The notes under the pieces are model-generated. The model did no database searches and was not told the DNA's origin. It saw only the letters and a program-made list of their open reading frames with translations. This document shows, one piece after another, positions 1 to 7,817 of a DNA stretch of 64,000 nt; position 1 is the first letter of the stretch; the number at the start of each line of letters is the position of its first letter. A program made the translations under genes and the position numbers. Origin of the DNA: Pseudomonas abietaniphila. Its GTDB lineage: Bacteria > Pseudomonadota > Gammaproteobacteria > Pseudomonadales > Pseudomonadaceae. The stretch is from positions 6,014,001-6,078,000 of the forward strand of contig NZ_CP155619.1 in the NCBI RefSeq assembly GCF_039697315.1, in the 5' to 3' direction.

Positions 1-159
1 GTAACCGGCCGCCCACAGCTTGTTCGCCAACACCTGAGCGATGACAGGCAGGCTGATCGACGTCTCGCCGATCGCAACGCCCGCCATGATTGCCAGCGCC
101 AGTACGGCGCTGACCCACAGGCCGTGGCCCAGCCATCGACACACACTCATGCGGTTCAT
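1..159 (-). CDS. FecCD/BtuC-type ABC transporter permease, N-terminal fragment
   Basis: This is the first ~53 residues of an inner-membrane permease; the rest lies beyond the left edge. The visible part has a short basic N-terminus, one hydrophobic segment (about residues 16-28) and the GETSIS-type stretch typical of FecCD/BtuC permeases just after TM1. The ATG at 159 overlaps the stop of the upstream binding-protein gene (ATGA), so translation is probably coupled. A second ATG at 150 is possible. Because the operon sits behind a cobalamin riboswitch, the likely cargo is a corrinoid or a related metal chelate rather than a siderophore; that is inference. Confidence 0.75.
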   Translation of the reverse strand, partial: MNRMSVCRWLGHGLWVSAVLALAIMAGVAIGETSISLPVIAQVLANKLWAAGY

Positions 160-1169
160 GGCGCAGAGGTGGCGCTTTGAACGGCAGCGCCGAGCTGCTC
201 GATACCGTCGAACAGCCTCACGCTGGATTCCATTGCGCTGGCGTCCATGATCACGATGCGATTGTGCTTCACCGCGTCCATGTTGCGCGTCACCGGATCG
301 GATTTGAGAAACGCCAGTTTCTTTTCATGATCGTCGGCCGGGAAGCGCCGGCGGTCCATGCGAGCGATCACCAGAATCGTCGGATTGGCCTTGGCGATGG
401 TTTCCCAGCCAACGGTGGGCCACTCTTCATCGGAATCGATGACATTGCGCATGCCCAGCGTGTCGAGCATGAAATTGGGGATGCCCTTGCGGCCGGCGAC
501 AAAAGGGTCAGTGTCGAGGTCAGGGCTGGAAAACCAGAACACCGCCGAAACGTCGTGGCTGCCATGGTTTTTCGCCTGTTCAACGGCCTTGGCCAGACGC
601 GCCTGATAGCCGGCGATCAGCTGTTGTCCGCGATCCTGTACGTAGAAGATCAGCGCCAGTTGAGCCAGGGTCTTGTACAGCGTCTCGACGTTGAAGGCCG
701 CCAGGCGCGTGCCGTCCGCGCCCACCCGGTTGTTCTTGCCCTCACAGTCGGACGGCAGGATGTAGGTCGGGATGTTCAGGTCGTGAAACTGTTGCCGGGT
801 ACCGACTGCGCCTTGAGGTCCGACCATCCATTCGAACTGAACCGGGACGAAATCCGGGCGTTTGCCAACCACCGACTCGAAGCTGGGTGCGTTGTCGGCC
901 AGGCGATCAATCGTATTGTTGGCGTCCTTGAATTGAGGCAGTACGTCGTTGAACCACAACGACGTGCCGATCACCTGTTGGCTGAGCCCCAGTGCGTAAA
1001 GCATTTCCGTTGCGGCCTGGCCGATGGTCACGGTTTTTTGCGGTGCCTGGGCGAATGTCAGCGGTACGCCGCAGTTGTCGACCGTCAGCGGGTAATGCGT
1101 TGACTCAGCGAGGAGCGGGCTAGACAGCGTCAGACTGGCGAGCAACAACCAAAGGCGGCGCAGCGACAT
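156..1169 (-). CDS. Periplasmic ABC-transporter substrate-binding protein (BtuF/FecB type), riboswitch controlled
   Basis: A 337-aa class III solute-binding protein that would capture a corrinoid or metal chelate in the periplasm and deliver it to the permease encoded next. It has an N-terminal signal peptide (MSLRRLWLLLASLTLSSPLLA) with cleavage likely after LLAES, then the typical first lobe with TIGQAATEMLYALGL, and a second lobe with SPDLDTDPFVAG. The ATG at 1169 is chosen because GGAG sits about 10 nt upstream and it starts exactly at the signal peptide; the longer in-frame reading to 1280 runs into the riboswitch leader. The stop overlaps the permease start. Automatic annotation would probably say iron-siderophore binding; the upstream cobalamin riboswitch argues for corrinoid uptake, but the ligand is not provable from sequence. 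Confidence 0.8.
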   Translation of the reverse strand: MSLRRLWLLLASLTLSSPLLAESTHYPLTVDNCGVPLTFAQAPQKTVTIGQAATEMLYALGLSQQVIGTSLWFNDVLPQFKDANNTIDRLADNAPSFESVVGKRPDFVPVQFEWMVGPQGAVGTRQQFHDLNIPTYILPSDCEGKNNRVGADGTRLAAFNVETLYKTLAQLALIFYVQDRGQQLIAGYQARLAKAVEQAKNHGSHDVSAVFWFSSPDLDTDPFVAGRKGIPNFMLDTLGMRNVIDSDEEWPTVGWETIAKANPTILVIARMDRRRFPADDHEKKLAFLKSDPVTRNMDAVKHNRIVIMDASAMESSVRLFDGIEQLGAAVQSATSAP

Positions 1170-1267
1170 GAGCGGGGATCTCCAGTAAACCTGTTGGCCG
1201 AAAGGGCAGGCACTGGAAAGCACATCCCGGCTCGCCGCTGAAAAGACAGGGCAAGTGCAGATCGCGA

Positions 1268-1301
1268 AAAAGACGCGCACGGGTGTCCTTCCCGGACACC
1301 C
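1268..1301 (-). terminator. Stem-loop between riboswitch and coding region (possible expression platform)
   Basis: On the minus strand an 8-bp perfect stem (GGGTGTCC / GGACACCC, 1281-1301) lies just downstream of the cobalamin aptamer and is followed after about 7 nt by TCTTTTT (1268-1274). The position fits an intrinsic terminator acting as expression platform, but the T-run is not directly next to the stem, so the role is tentative. Confidence 0.4.
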
Positions 1302-1319
1302 CGCCGGTGAATGATTGAC

Positions 1320-1497
1320 GCTTGCCGGCAGGTCTCCTGACTGGCGCGTCCTCGCCCGGCTTCAGCCTTCCCGGTTTGACCCAGTGGCATTCTTGAAGCA
1401 GGGCTCAGCGCCTACAGTTGCGGGGACAGTTCCGTTTGAGCCTGGCAGAGCAGGGCCCGTGGATTCCCTATTAATTCCGAGTGGAAACCGGCGGCGG
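1320..1497 (-). promoter_or_regulatory. Cobalamin riboswitch
   Basis: Read on the minus strand, the leader contains the conserved cobalamin-aptamer boxes in the right order: AATAGGGAA near 1463-1472, the B12-box-like CCCCGCAACTGTA near 1411-1424, GCCACTG near 1382-1388, CCGGGAAGGC near 1365-1374 and the 3' box CAGGAGACCTGCC near 1326-1339. In known members, binding of adenosyl- or other cobalamins reduces expression of the downstream gene. It lies directly upstream of the binding-protein/permease operon, which makes that operon part of the vitamin B12 regulon. Confidence 0.93.
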
Positions 1498-1559
1498 GGA
1501 TACTAAACGATTCGCTGGCATGAGGCGAATGCACCGCCGGTCTATCGCTCACCGACGCT

Positions 1560-2288
1560 TCAATTCTGCAGACGAAACGGCCAGCCAACGACGCTCTTCG
1601 GCCGCGGCGTGGCGTAGGTGCGGACCTTCGAGGTCTTGAGGCCCAGACGTACCAGCGATTCGGCCAGTGCCACGGCCGCTGTCACGCCATCAACCACCGG
1701 AACACCGGCGCGGTCGCGAATCATCTGATCAAGGCCGGCCATTCCTCCGCAGCCCAGGCAGATCACTTCCGCTTTATCTCGGGTGACGGCTTCAACGGCC
1801 TGCTCGGCGATGGCTTCCAGCGCGCGGTCCGGTTTTTCCTCCAGTTCCAGCACGCTCATGCCGCTGGCGCGCACCGAGGCGCAACGCTCGTAGACGCCCG
1901 CCAGTTTCAGCCGGTCCTCGATCAACGGCACCGCCCGATCCAGCGTGGTCACCACCGAGTACTTGTGGCCCAACAGCATCGCCAGGCTTGCGGCCGCCTC
2001 GGTAATGTCCACCACGGGTACTTCCAGCAGCTCCTGCAGACCTTCGCGGCCGTGCTCGCCATAGCCAGCCTGAATCACCGCATCGTAGGGTTCGTCGTAG
2101 GACAGTACCCGGTCCATCACCGCGATGGCCGCCAGGTAGCTTTCGAAGTTGCCTTCCACCGACTCCGCACCGAAGCGCGGGGTCAGCCCGATGATTTCCG
2201 TGCCGGGAGACGCAACGCTGCGGGCCTGCTCGGCGATGGTCTGGGTCATCGATTCGGTGGTGTTCACGTTGACGATCAAAATACGCAT
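1560..2288 (-). CDS. Asp/Glu/hydantoin-racemase-fold protein lacking the first catalytic cysteine
   Basis: A 242-aa protein of the Asp/Glu/hydantoin racemase superfamily (N-terminal MRILIVNVNTTESMT, typical of hydantoin and allantoin racemases). Classical two-base racemases use one Cys in an ACFxD-like loop and one in LGCxGM. Here the second is present (C180 in LGCGGM), but the first position reads AGYGEHG, with glycine at residue 75. Arylmalonate decarboxylase has the same Gly/Cys pattern, so activity may be decarboxylase- or isomerase-like rather than racemisation. ATG 2288 is preferred (GAGAG upstream); a TTG at 2315 overlaps the stop of the transporter gene. It lies directly downstream of an NCS1 permease, so the substrate is probably a ureide or hydantoin-like compound; this is inference. 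Confidence 0.75.
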   Translation of the reverse strand: MRILIVNVNTTESMTQTIAEQARSVASPGTEIIGLTPRFGAESVEGNFESYLAAIAVMDRVLSYDEPYDAVIQAGYGEHGREGLQELLEVPVVDITEAAASLAMLLGHKYSVVTTLDRAVPLIEDRLKLAGVYERCASVRASGMSVLELEEKPDRALEAIAEQAVEAVTRDKAEVICLGCGGMAGLDQMIRDRAGVPVVDGVTAAVALAESLVRLGLKTSKVRTYATPRPKSVVGWPFRLQN

Positions 2289-2311
2289 GGGGGGACGACT
2301 CTCGCTTGCGA

Positions 2312-3820
2312 TCAATGCTGGGTGCTTTGCACGGCAATGGCCTGGCCACTGACGTCTTTGAATGTGTTGCGCCGGTCGGCCAGCAACAGGTAAAGCGCCG
2401 CGCCAATGGCAGCGCCCATCAGCCAGGAAAACGGCGACACCGAATCGAAGGCCGGGACCAGCGCGGTAATCGTGGAAATGATTGCCGCCGGGATAAACGC
2501 CCAGACGGCACGCAGGTTGACCCCGCGCGAGTAGTGGTAGGCGCCGGCCGGATCTTCGGTGTAAAGCTGTGGCACGTTAACCCGTCCTTTGCGCAGCAGC
2601 CAATAATCGGCGGTGATCACGCCGTACAACGGGCCGAGCAGGGCGCCCAGGCCCGACAGGAAATACACAATCACCAGCGGGCTGTTGTAGAGGTTCCACG
2701 GCAGGATCAGCACCGCCACCGTTGCGCTGAGCATCCCGGCTCGGCGGAAGGTCAGGTAGCGTGGCGCCAGACTGCTGAGCACGAAGGCGGGTGCAACAAA
2801 GTTGGCCATGATGTTCACCGCCACGGTGACGATGAGAAACGCCAGGCAACCCAACACCAGGAAAAAGGTGCTCGGAATGCTCTTGATGATGTCCGTCGGG
2901 CTCTGGATGATCTGGCCGTTGATGGAGAACTGGGCGCCGCAGAGGATCACGGTGATGAACGCGAACAACAGCACGTTGACGGGCAGCCCCCAAAAATTGC
3001 CTTTGCGAATGGTTTTCTTGCAGGGGGCCGAGCGCGAGAAATCGCAGAAGTTAAGGATCAGCGTGCCGTAAATCGCCAGCCACAACGCGCTGCCCGCGAA
3101 GATACTGCGCCACATCTGAGCGCCTTCCAGTGGCGTTTTCGTTGACCAGGCGATCTGACCGTTGGCCTGGGTGAACATCCAGATGGCGAGGCTGGCGACG
3201 GTGAGCAGGATCACGGGACCGGCGAAGGCTTCATAACGGCGAACCATCTCCATGCCGTACGCAAGAATCACGAATTGCACGGCCCAGATGCTGACAAAGC
3301 ACAGCCAGCCCAGGGTTGAAAGGCCGAGCCAGGCATCGTGATCGTAGTCGGCGAGCGCCGGGTCCAGGGCAGTGAGCAGAACCCTTAGGACGACAGAGGC
3401 CAGGTAAGTCTGAATGCCGAACCACGCGATGGCGATCACCGCGCGGATCAGCGCAGGAATGCGTGCGCCGAATATGCCGAAGCTGATCCGGCTGACTACG
3501 GGGAAAGGTACGCCGGTCTTCTGGCCCATGTCGCCGGTCAGGTTCATGCAGAGGTACACCAACGCTGCGCCGATGGCCAGAGACAGCATGATCTGCCAGC
3601 CACCAAGGCCCAATGCATAGAGGCCAATGGCGAACGAGTAATTGGCGAGATTGTGTACATCATTGGTCCACAGGGCAAAGATACTGTATCCACCCCATGT
3701 TCGGCCTTCAGTCTTGCTGGGCGCAAGATCAGGGTTGTACAGACGGGGACTGAGCGCCGGATGATCGACGGTCGCGGCCTGTGTGGCAAGGGCTGAATCC
3801 AGGGTGTTGTCTACTGGCAT
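2312..3820 (-). CDS. NCS1-family nucleobase/allantoin/hydantoin:cation symporter
   Basis: A 502-aa inner-membrane protein with about 12 hydrophobic segments. Family hallmarks are the N-terminal LYNPDLAPSKTEGRTWGGYSIF region, the WTNDVHNLANYSFAIGL stretch of TM1, and PFPVVSRISFGIFGARIPAL. These match NCS1 transporters such as Mhp1 (hydantoin) and PucI (allantoin). The ATG at 3820 has GGAG about 10 nt upstream; a TTG at 3829 is too close to that site. The transporter starts the two-gene unit with the racemase-fold enzyme. A TGTATACA palindrome lies just upstream. Substrate within the nucleobase/ureide range is inferred from family and neighbour. Confidence 0.85.
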   Translation of the reverse strand: MPVDNTLDSALATQAATVDHPALSPRLYNPDLAPSKTEGRTWGGYSIFALWTNDVHNLANYSFAIGLYALGLGGWQIMLSLAIGAALVYLCMNLTGDMGQKTGVPFPVVSRISFGIFGARIPALIRAVIAIAWFGIQTYLASVVLRVLLTALDPALADYDHDAWLGLSTLGWLCFVSIWAVQFVILAYGMEMVRRYEAFAGPVILLTVASLAIWMFTQANGQIAWSTKTPLEGAQMWRSIFAGSALWLAIYGTLILNFCDFSRSAPCKKTIRKGNFWGLPVNVLLFAFITVILCGAQFSINGQIIQSPTDIIKSIPSTFFLVLGCLAFLIVTVAVNIMANFVAPAFVLSSLAPRYLTFRRAGMLSATVAVLILPWNLYNSPLVIVYFLSGLGALLGPLYGVITADYWLLRKGRVNVPQLYTEDPAGAYHYSRGVNLRAVWAFIPAAIISTITALVPAFDSVSPFSWLMGAAIGAALYLLLADRRNTFKDVSGQAIAVQSTQH

Positions 3821-3840
3821 GTTCAACAATCTCCGGCGCT

Positions 3841-3868
3841 ATTTGTATTTGTTTTTGTATACAGTGCG
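3841..3868. promoter_or_regulatory. Candidate GntR-type operator upstream of the NCS1 transporter
   Basis: The stretch contains the 8-bp palindrome TGTATACA (3856-3863) inside TTGTATACAG, flanked by repeated TTTGTATTTG. TTGTATACAA-like palindromes are typical binding sites of FCD-type GntR regulators. It is only 20-40 bp upstream of the transporter start, where a repressor site would overlap a promoter. No GntR gene is in the window, so this is inference. Confidence 0.4.
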
Positions 3869-4027
3869 CAGGCAAGACTATCGGAAATGACAGATGAGTC
3901 AACGAGAAGGTTGCAGAAGGGGCAGGCACTGCCTTGAACGGTCACGTGATTCAGGGGCCGTCCAGAGGACGCAAGAGGCAGGCTTGCCTTCCACGGCCTC
4001 TGGCCAGCATCAACCGCCCGATTGCAT

Positions 4028-5023
4028 TCAGGGTTTAGCGGGCACCGGCGCTTGTGCGGCGATGAACCCCTGATCCCGCATCGCTTGCCAGAAGCCATCC
4101 GGCACCGGGGCGTGAAGCGCGGTGACGTCTTCGATGAGGCGTGAAGGCCGGCTGGCACCGGGAATCACGGCAGCAACCAGCGGGTTGGCGAGCACGAATT
4201 GCAACGCCGCCGATTTGATATCGACCTGGTACTGCCGGGCGATTTCCTGAATGTGCGCGACCTTGTCGAGCATCGCTTGCGGCGCCTCCTGATACTCGAA
4301 ATGCTTGCCGCCCACCAACACGCCGGAACTGTAGGGGCCGCCGATGACGAATTCGGCGTTGTGCTCACGGGCTTTGGCAAACAGACGCTGCAAAGGCTGG
4401 TCGTGGTCCAGCAACGAATAGCGCCCGGCCAGCAGGAAGCCGTCAGGCTGCGCTTCGGTGAGGTCCAGGGTCAGTTCGCAGGGTTCGACCCGGTTCACGC
4501 CCAGTCCCCAGGCCTTGATCACGCCTTCTTCGCGCAAACGCGTGAGGGTGCGGAAGGCGCCTTTGCGAGCAATGTTGAAATGCTCGATCCATTCGTCGCC
4601 GTGAGCGTCCTGCGCCACGTCATGCACGAACACGATGTCCAGCCGGTCGGTGTTCAGCCGTTCGAGACTGGCCGCAATAGAGCGCAGGGTGGCATCGGCC
4701 GAATAGTCGGTCACGATCTTGTTTTTCAACCCGTCGCTGAATGGGCCGCTGCGCGCGTCCGGGTCCAGTTCGTCGGAGATCAGCCGACCAATTTTCGTGC
4801 TGAGGGTGTACTGGTCGCGCGGCAGGTGCGCCAGTGCCTTGCCCAGTCGCTGTTCGGACAAGCCAGCCCCGTAGATCGGTGCGGTGTCGAAATAGCGAAT
4901 GCCCTGGTCCCAGGCAGCGTGCACGGTGGCAGCCGCCTCATCTTCGCTGATGTCGCGAAACATGTTGCCCAGTGGCGCGGCGCCAAAGCCGAGGCGGCCG
5001 ATGATCTTGTCGTGCAGACTCAT
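4028..5023 (-). CDS. Aldo/keto reductase, D-threo-aldose 1-dehydrogenase type
   Basis: A 331-aa NAD(P)-dependent TIM-barrel oxidoreductase. It starts MSLHDKIIGRLGFGAAPLG, continues with the active-site segment FDTAPIYGAGLSEQRLG (Asp and Tyr of the tetrad) and a following TKIGR (Lys). This pattern is typical of L-fucose / D-threo-aldose 1-dehydrogenases, which oxidise the C1 of L-fucose or D-arabinose to the lactone. ATG 5023 has AGGA about 8 nt upstream, and the longer reading upstream lacks similarity to anything expected. It faces away from the ClpP-like gene. It is separated from the NCS1 gene by about 200 bp, so it may be its own unit. Confidence 0.8.
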   Translation of the reverse strand: MSLHDKIIGRLGFGAAPLGNMFRDISEDEAAATVHAAWDQGIRYFDTAPIYGAGLSEQRLGKALAHLPRDQYTLSTKIGRLISDELDPDARSGPFSDGLKNKIVTDYSADATLRSIAASLERLNTDRLDIVFVHDVAQDAHGDEWIEHFNIARKGAFRTLTRLREEGVIKAWGLGVNRVEPCELTLDLTEAQPDGFLLAGRYSLLDHDQPLQRLFAKAREHNAEFVIGGPYSSGVLVGGKHFEYQEAPQAMLDKVAHIQEIARQYQVDIKSAALQFVLANPLVAAVIPGASRPSRLIEDVTALHAPVPDGFWQAMRDQGFIAAQAPVPAKP

Positions 5024-5252
5024 TGAGGTGTCCTGTCTGGCGTCATGGAGGTCCGGGTGTACGCTGTGCAGCGAGCGCCCGGTGTTGTTTACTGATCGTT
5101 GATTGAAGCAGGAGTTCTGGCGGACAGCGGCTGATGCGGTGGAATCCATCGAACGCCGGTTTGCACCCTGGGACGCACCATGCAACTTTTCCCGGCGGTG
5201 GGGCTTCCAACGTTTCAGGCCGCAGCGATTATCCGGAATGGGAGGGCAGTAG

Positions 5253-5810
5253 ATGAGCGAGCACATCATCCATTTCCATTGTGGGGTCGATCAGACCAGC
5301 ACCGAGCATTTCCGCGATCGTTGCCTGGAGGCCCTTGGCAAGGGCGCGACCGGCCTGTTGTTGAACCTGTCCACCGCCGGCGGTAGTACGGCGCTGGGGT
5401 TCACGATCTATAACTTTCTGAAGTCTCTTAAGGTGCCGATCCGCGCGCTGAACAGCGGCAATATCGAATCCATGGGCATCGTCATCTACCTTGCCGCCGA
5501 GGAGCGCATCGCCTGCCCGCATTCGCGATTCCTGATTCACCCGATGACCTGGTACTTCAGCCAGAGCTCCGTCGATCATTCACGCATGCGCGAATACCTG
5601 CGCAGTCTCGACAACGACCTGCAGCGTTACGTGAACATTTACCTGAGCGAAACCGAGGGCGCAGCGCACCCGCTGGACATCGGTCGATGCCTGTCGGCGG
5701 AGGAGAAGGTCATTCGTGCCGAGGACTCGCTGGGCTGTGGGATTGCCCATCGTGTCGAGCAACTGCAATTTCCCGAGGACGCGGTCCACTGGACCGTCAG
5801 CGGAAGCTAA
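5253..5810 (+). CDS. Orphan ClpP-like serine protease
   Basis: A 185-aa protein with the ClpP/crotonase fold. The core has a Ser in NIESMGIVIYLAAEERIA (S73) and a His in RFLIHPM (H96), matching the catalytic Ser and His of ClpP; an Asp after the SAEE segment may complete the triad. It lacks a propeptide and no Clp ATPase is nearby. Length is close to normal ClpP (about 195-215) but the sequence is clearly divergent, so it is probably an accessory paralogue and not the housekeeping subunit. The RBS GGAGGG is about 8 nt upstream of the ATG. Whether it forms its own tetradecamer or mixes with ClpP cannot be seen. Confidence 0.8.
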   Translation: MSEHIIHFHCGVDQTSTEHFRDRCLEALGKGATGLLLNLSTAGGSTALGFTIYNFLKSLKVPIRALNSGNIESMGIVIYLAAEERIACPHSRFLIHPMTWYFSQSSVDHSRMREYLRSLDNDLQRYVNIYLSETEGAAHPLDIGRCLSAEEKVIRAEDSLGCGIAHRVEQLQFPEDAVHWTVSGS

Positions 5811-5865
5811 GCTGAACCTGTTGAACCGGGTCGTGACTGACCCACCTGAACATGAGGAACCTGCC

Positions 5866-6030
5866 ATGCATACCCATTCACCGAAAGACCCGGACACAGC
5901 GCCTCAACGTGCCATTCATCCGGCGGAAGAGGGAGTAGAGGTGGACGTTGATAACGATCCGGGCAATGAAGACCCTGGGTCGCAGTTTGACCGAGACGCC
6001 ACGGTGCCGTTGATCGATCCGGACGCGTGA
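5866..6030 (+). CDS. Small acidic hypothetical protein (54 aa)
   Basis: A 54-residue, very acidic and proline-rich protein (MHTHSPKDPDTAP ... DNDPGNEDPG ... LIDPDA) with no hydrophobic segment, likely disordered and cytosolic. ATG 5866 follows GAGGAA at a good spacing. It is 55 bp downstream of the ClpP-like gene and could be cotranscribed. I do not recognise the family and assign no function. Confidence 0.6.
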   Translation: MHTHSPKDPDTAPQRAIHPAEEGVEVDVDNDPGNEDPGSQFDRDATVPLIDPDA

Positions 6031-6060
6031 GGGAGGAAAACAGCGGTAAGCCGATACTGG

Positions 6061-6093
6061 AAACAAAAGAGCGAGAGCTCTCGCCCTCGCTCG
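6061..6093 (-). terminator. Intrinsic terminator of the KGG-protein gene
   Basis: A GAGCGAG/CTCGCTC stem (6069-6075 with 6086-6092), followed on the minus strand by TTTTGTTT, lies between two convergent small genes. The U-rich tail favours termination of the minus-strand transcript. Confidence 0.65.
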
Positions 6094-6113
6094 GTTCTCT
6101 GATCAGCAGCTAA

Positions 6114-6314
6114 TCAGGATTTGCGGCCTGCGCCACCTTGTGGCATCGAGCCACCTTTTTTGCTCGCGTCATCGCGTTTCACGTCTGACGTTTTTTGACG
6201 GTCGTCTGCGACATTGCTGCCACCTGAAGCCTGGCCGCCTTTTTTGCCTGCGTCGGAGGCTTTCTGGCGATCGTTGGCGAAGTTGCCAGGGTTCGATTTT
6301 CCGGTGTTAGCCAT
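6114..6314 (-). CDS. KGG-motif general stress protein
   Basis: A 66-aa hydrophilic protein with two copies of the YciG/con-10-type stress motif: GNFANDRQKASDAGKKGGQ near residues 9-27 and a second, weaker DDRQKTSD...DDASKKGG. Such small KGG proteins are induced in stationary phase or under osmotic and desiccation stress; the molecular role is not settled. ATG 6314 has AGAGG about 10 nt upstream. The gene is monocistronic and followed by a terminator. Confidence 0.8.
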   Translation of the reverse strand: MANTGKSNPGNFANDRQKASDAGKKGGQASGGSNVADDRQKTSDVKRDDASKKGGSMPQGGAGRKS

Positions 6315-6456
6315 GATTACGTACCTCTTGTTATGAGAAGGGCGAGTCATGTGGCCCGCACTATGTGGGATGGAACAAGCGGCAGTTGGTTTAAATAATT
6401 ACGCGCCTACCAGACCAACGGCCTGATGGCACGGTGCTTACAGACGTGTCGGCGCG

Positions 6457-7059
6457 TTACTGGCAAACCTTTTCCGAGAGATCAATGCCGCCCGTGTGAT
6501 GGCTCCACATCTCCAGCAGAAAATCCGTTTCTTCGTGCCGCAGCGTGCGCATCAGCGGCAGGTGTCGGGTGAGCAGGGCGTGAGCGTCCGCACCGTGCAT
6601 GGGACAGCCGTCGATCGGATGCAACCAGTGGCACGCCAGCACCGCCCCGTCCGGTGTCAACGAGGCGGCAAGGCGTTCGATGACCTCGACGAACAATGCA
6701 GGCTCCAGGTAATACGCCCATTCGCTGATGACGATCAGATCAAACTGACCCTCGGGCCAGTCGCCCGGCAGGCATCCCTCGACGACCTGCGCGCCTTCGT
6801 ACTGGCGCAGCCGCGCACGCGCCAACTCGACCGCGCGGGTGCTCATGTCCATACACAGCAACTGGTCGCAGCGCTGCGCCAGACGCAGGCTTAATTCGCC
6901 GTTCGCACACCCCGGCTCGAACACGCGCGCGTAGCGCTGACGAGGCAGGGCAGCAAGGGTGAGGTCGCGTTTACGCTGTTCGTACCAGCGGGTGCGAAAG
7001 GCCCACGGGTCATCGCTGTCGGCGAACAGTTCGTCGAAATAGTCGGCAGGCAGGCTCAC
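6457..7059 (-). CDS. SAM-dependent methyltransferase (NodS-like), last gene of ACAD/PIG-L/MT operon
   Basis: A 200-aa class I methyltransferase. The SAM-binding motif I is VFEPGCANGELS (residues about 47-57), then an acidic residue in LLCMDMS. The start MSLPADYFDELFADSDDPWAFRTRWYE resembles nodulation-protein-S methyltransferases. It starts with GTG at 7059 overlapping the PIG-L stop (GTGA), so translation is coupled. Acting after a deacetylase, it may N-methylate a freed amine, as NodS does on chitooligosaccharides; this is inference from the family pair. Confidence 0.8.
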   Translation of the reverse strand: MSLPADYFDELFADSDDPWAFRTRWYEQRKRDLTLAALPRQRYARVFEPGCANGELSLRLAQRCDQLLCMDMSTRAVELARARLRQYEGAQVVEGCLPGDWPEGQFDLIVISEWAYYLEPALFVEVIERLAASLTPDGAVLACHWLHPIDGCPMHGADAHALLTRHLPLMRTLRHEETDFLLEMWSHHTGGIDLSEKVCQ

Positions 7060-7817
7060 AGGAACACCAATTCGAAAGGTTGAAGCAGTCGCTCCAGGGT
7101 GTCGGTGTCAAGCACGGGCGCGGCGCCGGTGCTGACATCATCGTGTAACTGGCTGGCGTGGGCGTTGATTGCCCGGCGCTTGCGTTGCAATTGCGCGTCG
7201 CTGAGCATGAATTTGCGCGCTTGCTGCCAGGGAATCCGCGGGTCGTTGGGTTCGGCCCAATGCCAGGCCCATACCGGAATCTCCAGCAAGGTGGCGCCCG
7301 TGTTCGCGACGGCCTGCGCAGCACAGTGACCGACGGCCTCATGGTCACAGTGGCCGTCGTGTCGCCACGTAGTGACGACCACGTCGGTCGGGCGCAAATC
7401 CTCGGTGAGCAGCGCGATCAAGGCGTCAGCGCGGTCGGCGACCTGACCGTCGCTCATCCCCAGCCTCTGCCAGGCGAGTCGCGGCAGATCGAAGCCAAGG
7501 GCGGTGACGGCCCGTTCGCTTTCCCGACGCCGTTCGGTACGCAGGCGCGATCGAGGCCATTGCGCGGAGTCCGGGTGGCTGCCCTCGCCATCGGTCACGG
7601 AAATCAACTGCACGTCTTCCTGCCGGTTGGCCATGGCTGCGAGCAGTCCGCCACAGGCCAGCACCTCGTCGTCGGGGTGAGGGGCCAGCACCACCAGTCG
7701 CGCTCCCGGTGGGACCAACTCGTCAATATCGATGGGGCGAACGCCGCTCAGCGCCACGCTGTTGCGCCATTCGCTCAACGGTGTGCCGCTGACGCCAAAA
7801 GGGGCTGTCTGACTCAT
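7056..7817 (-). CDS. PIG-L/LmbE-family N-deacetylase
   Basis: A 253-aa zinc-dependent deacetylase of the GlcNAc-PI de-N-acetylase family. The metal-binding HPDDE (residues 47-51 in LVVLAPHPDDEVLACGG) and the second His cluster HDGHCDHEA are both present, so it should be active. Known relatives remove an N-acetyl group from sugar conjugates (mycothiol, bacillithiol, teicoplanin, GPI precursors). ATG 7817 overlaps the stop of the acyl-CoA-dehydrogenase-like gene (ATGA). With the methyltransferase it forms a deacetylate-then-modify pair; the substrate is unknown. Confidence 0.85.
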   Translation of the reverse strand: MSQTAPFGVSGTPLSEWRNSVALSGVRPIDIDELVPPGARLVVLAPHPDDEVLACGGLLAAMANRQEDVQLISVTDGEGSHPDSAQWPRSRLRTERRRESERAVTALGFDLPRLAWQRLGMSDGQVADRADALIALLTEDLRPTDVVVTTWRHDGHCDHEAVGHCAAQAVANTGATLLEIPVWAWHWAEPNDPRIPWQQARKFMLSDAQLQRKRRAINAHASQLHDDVSTGAAPVLDTDTLERLLQPFELVFL

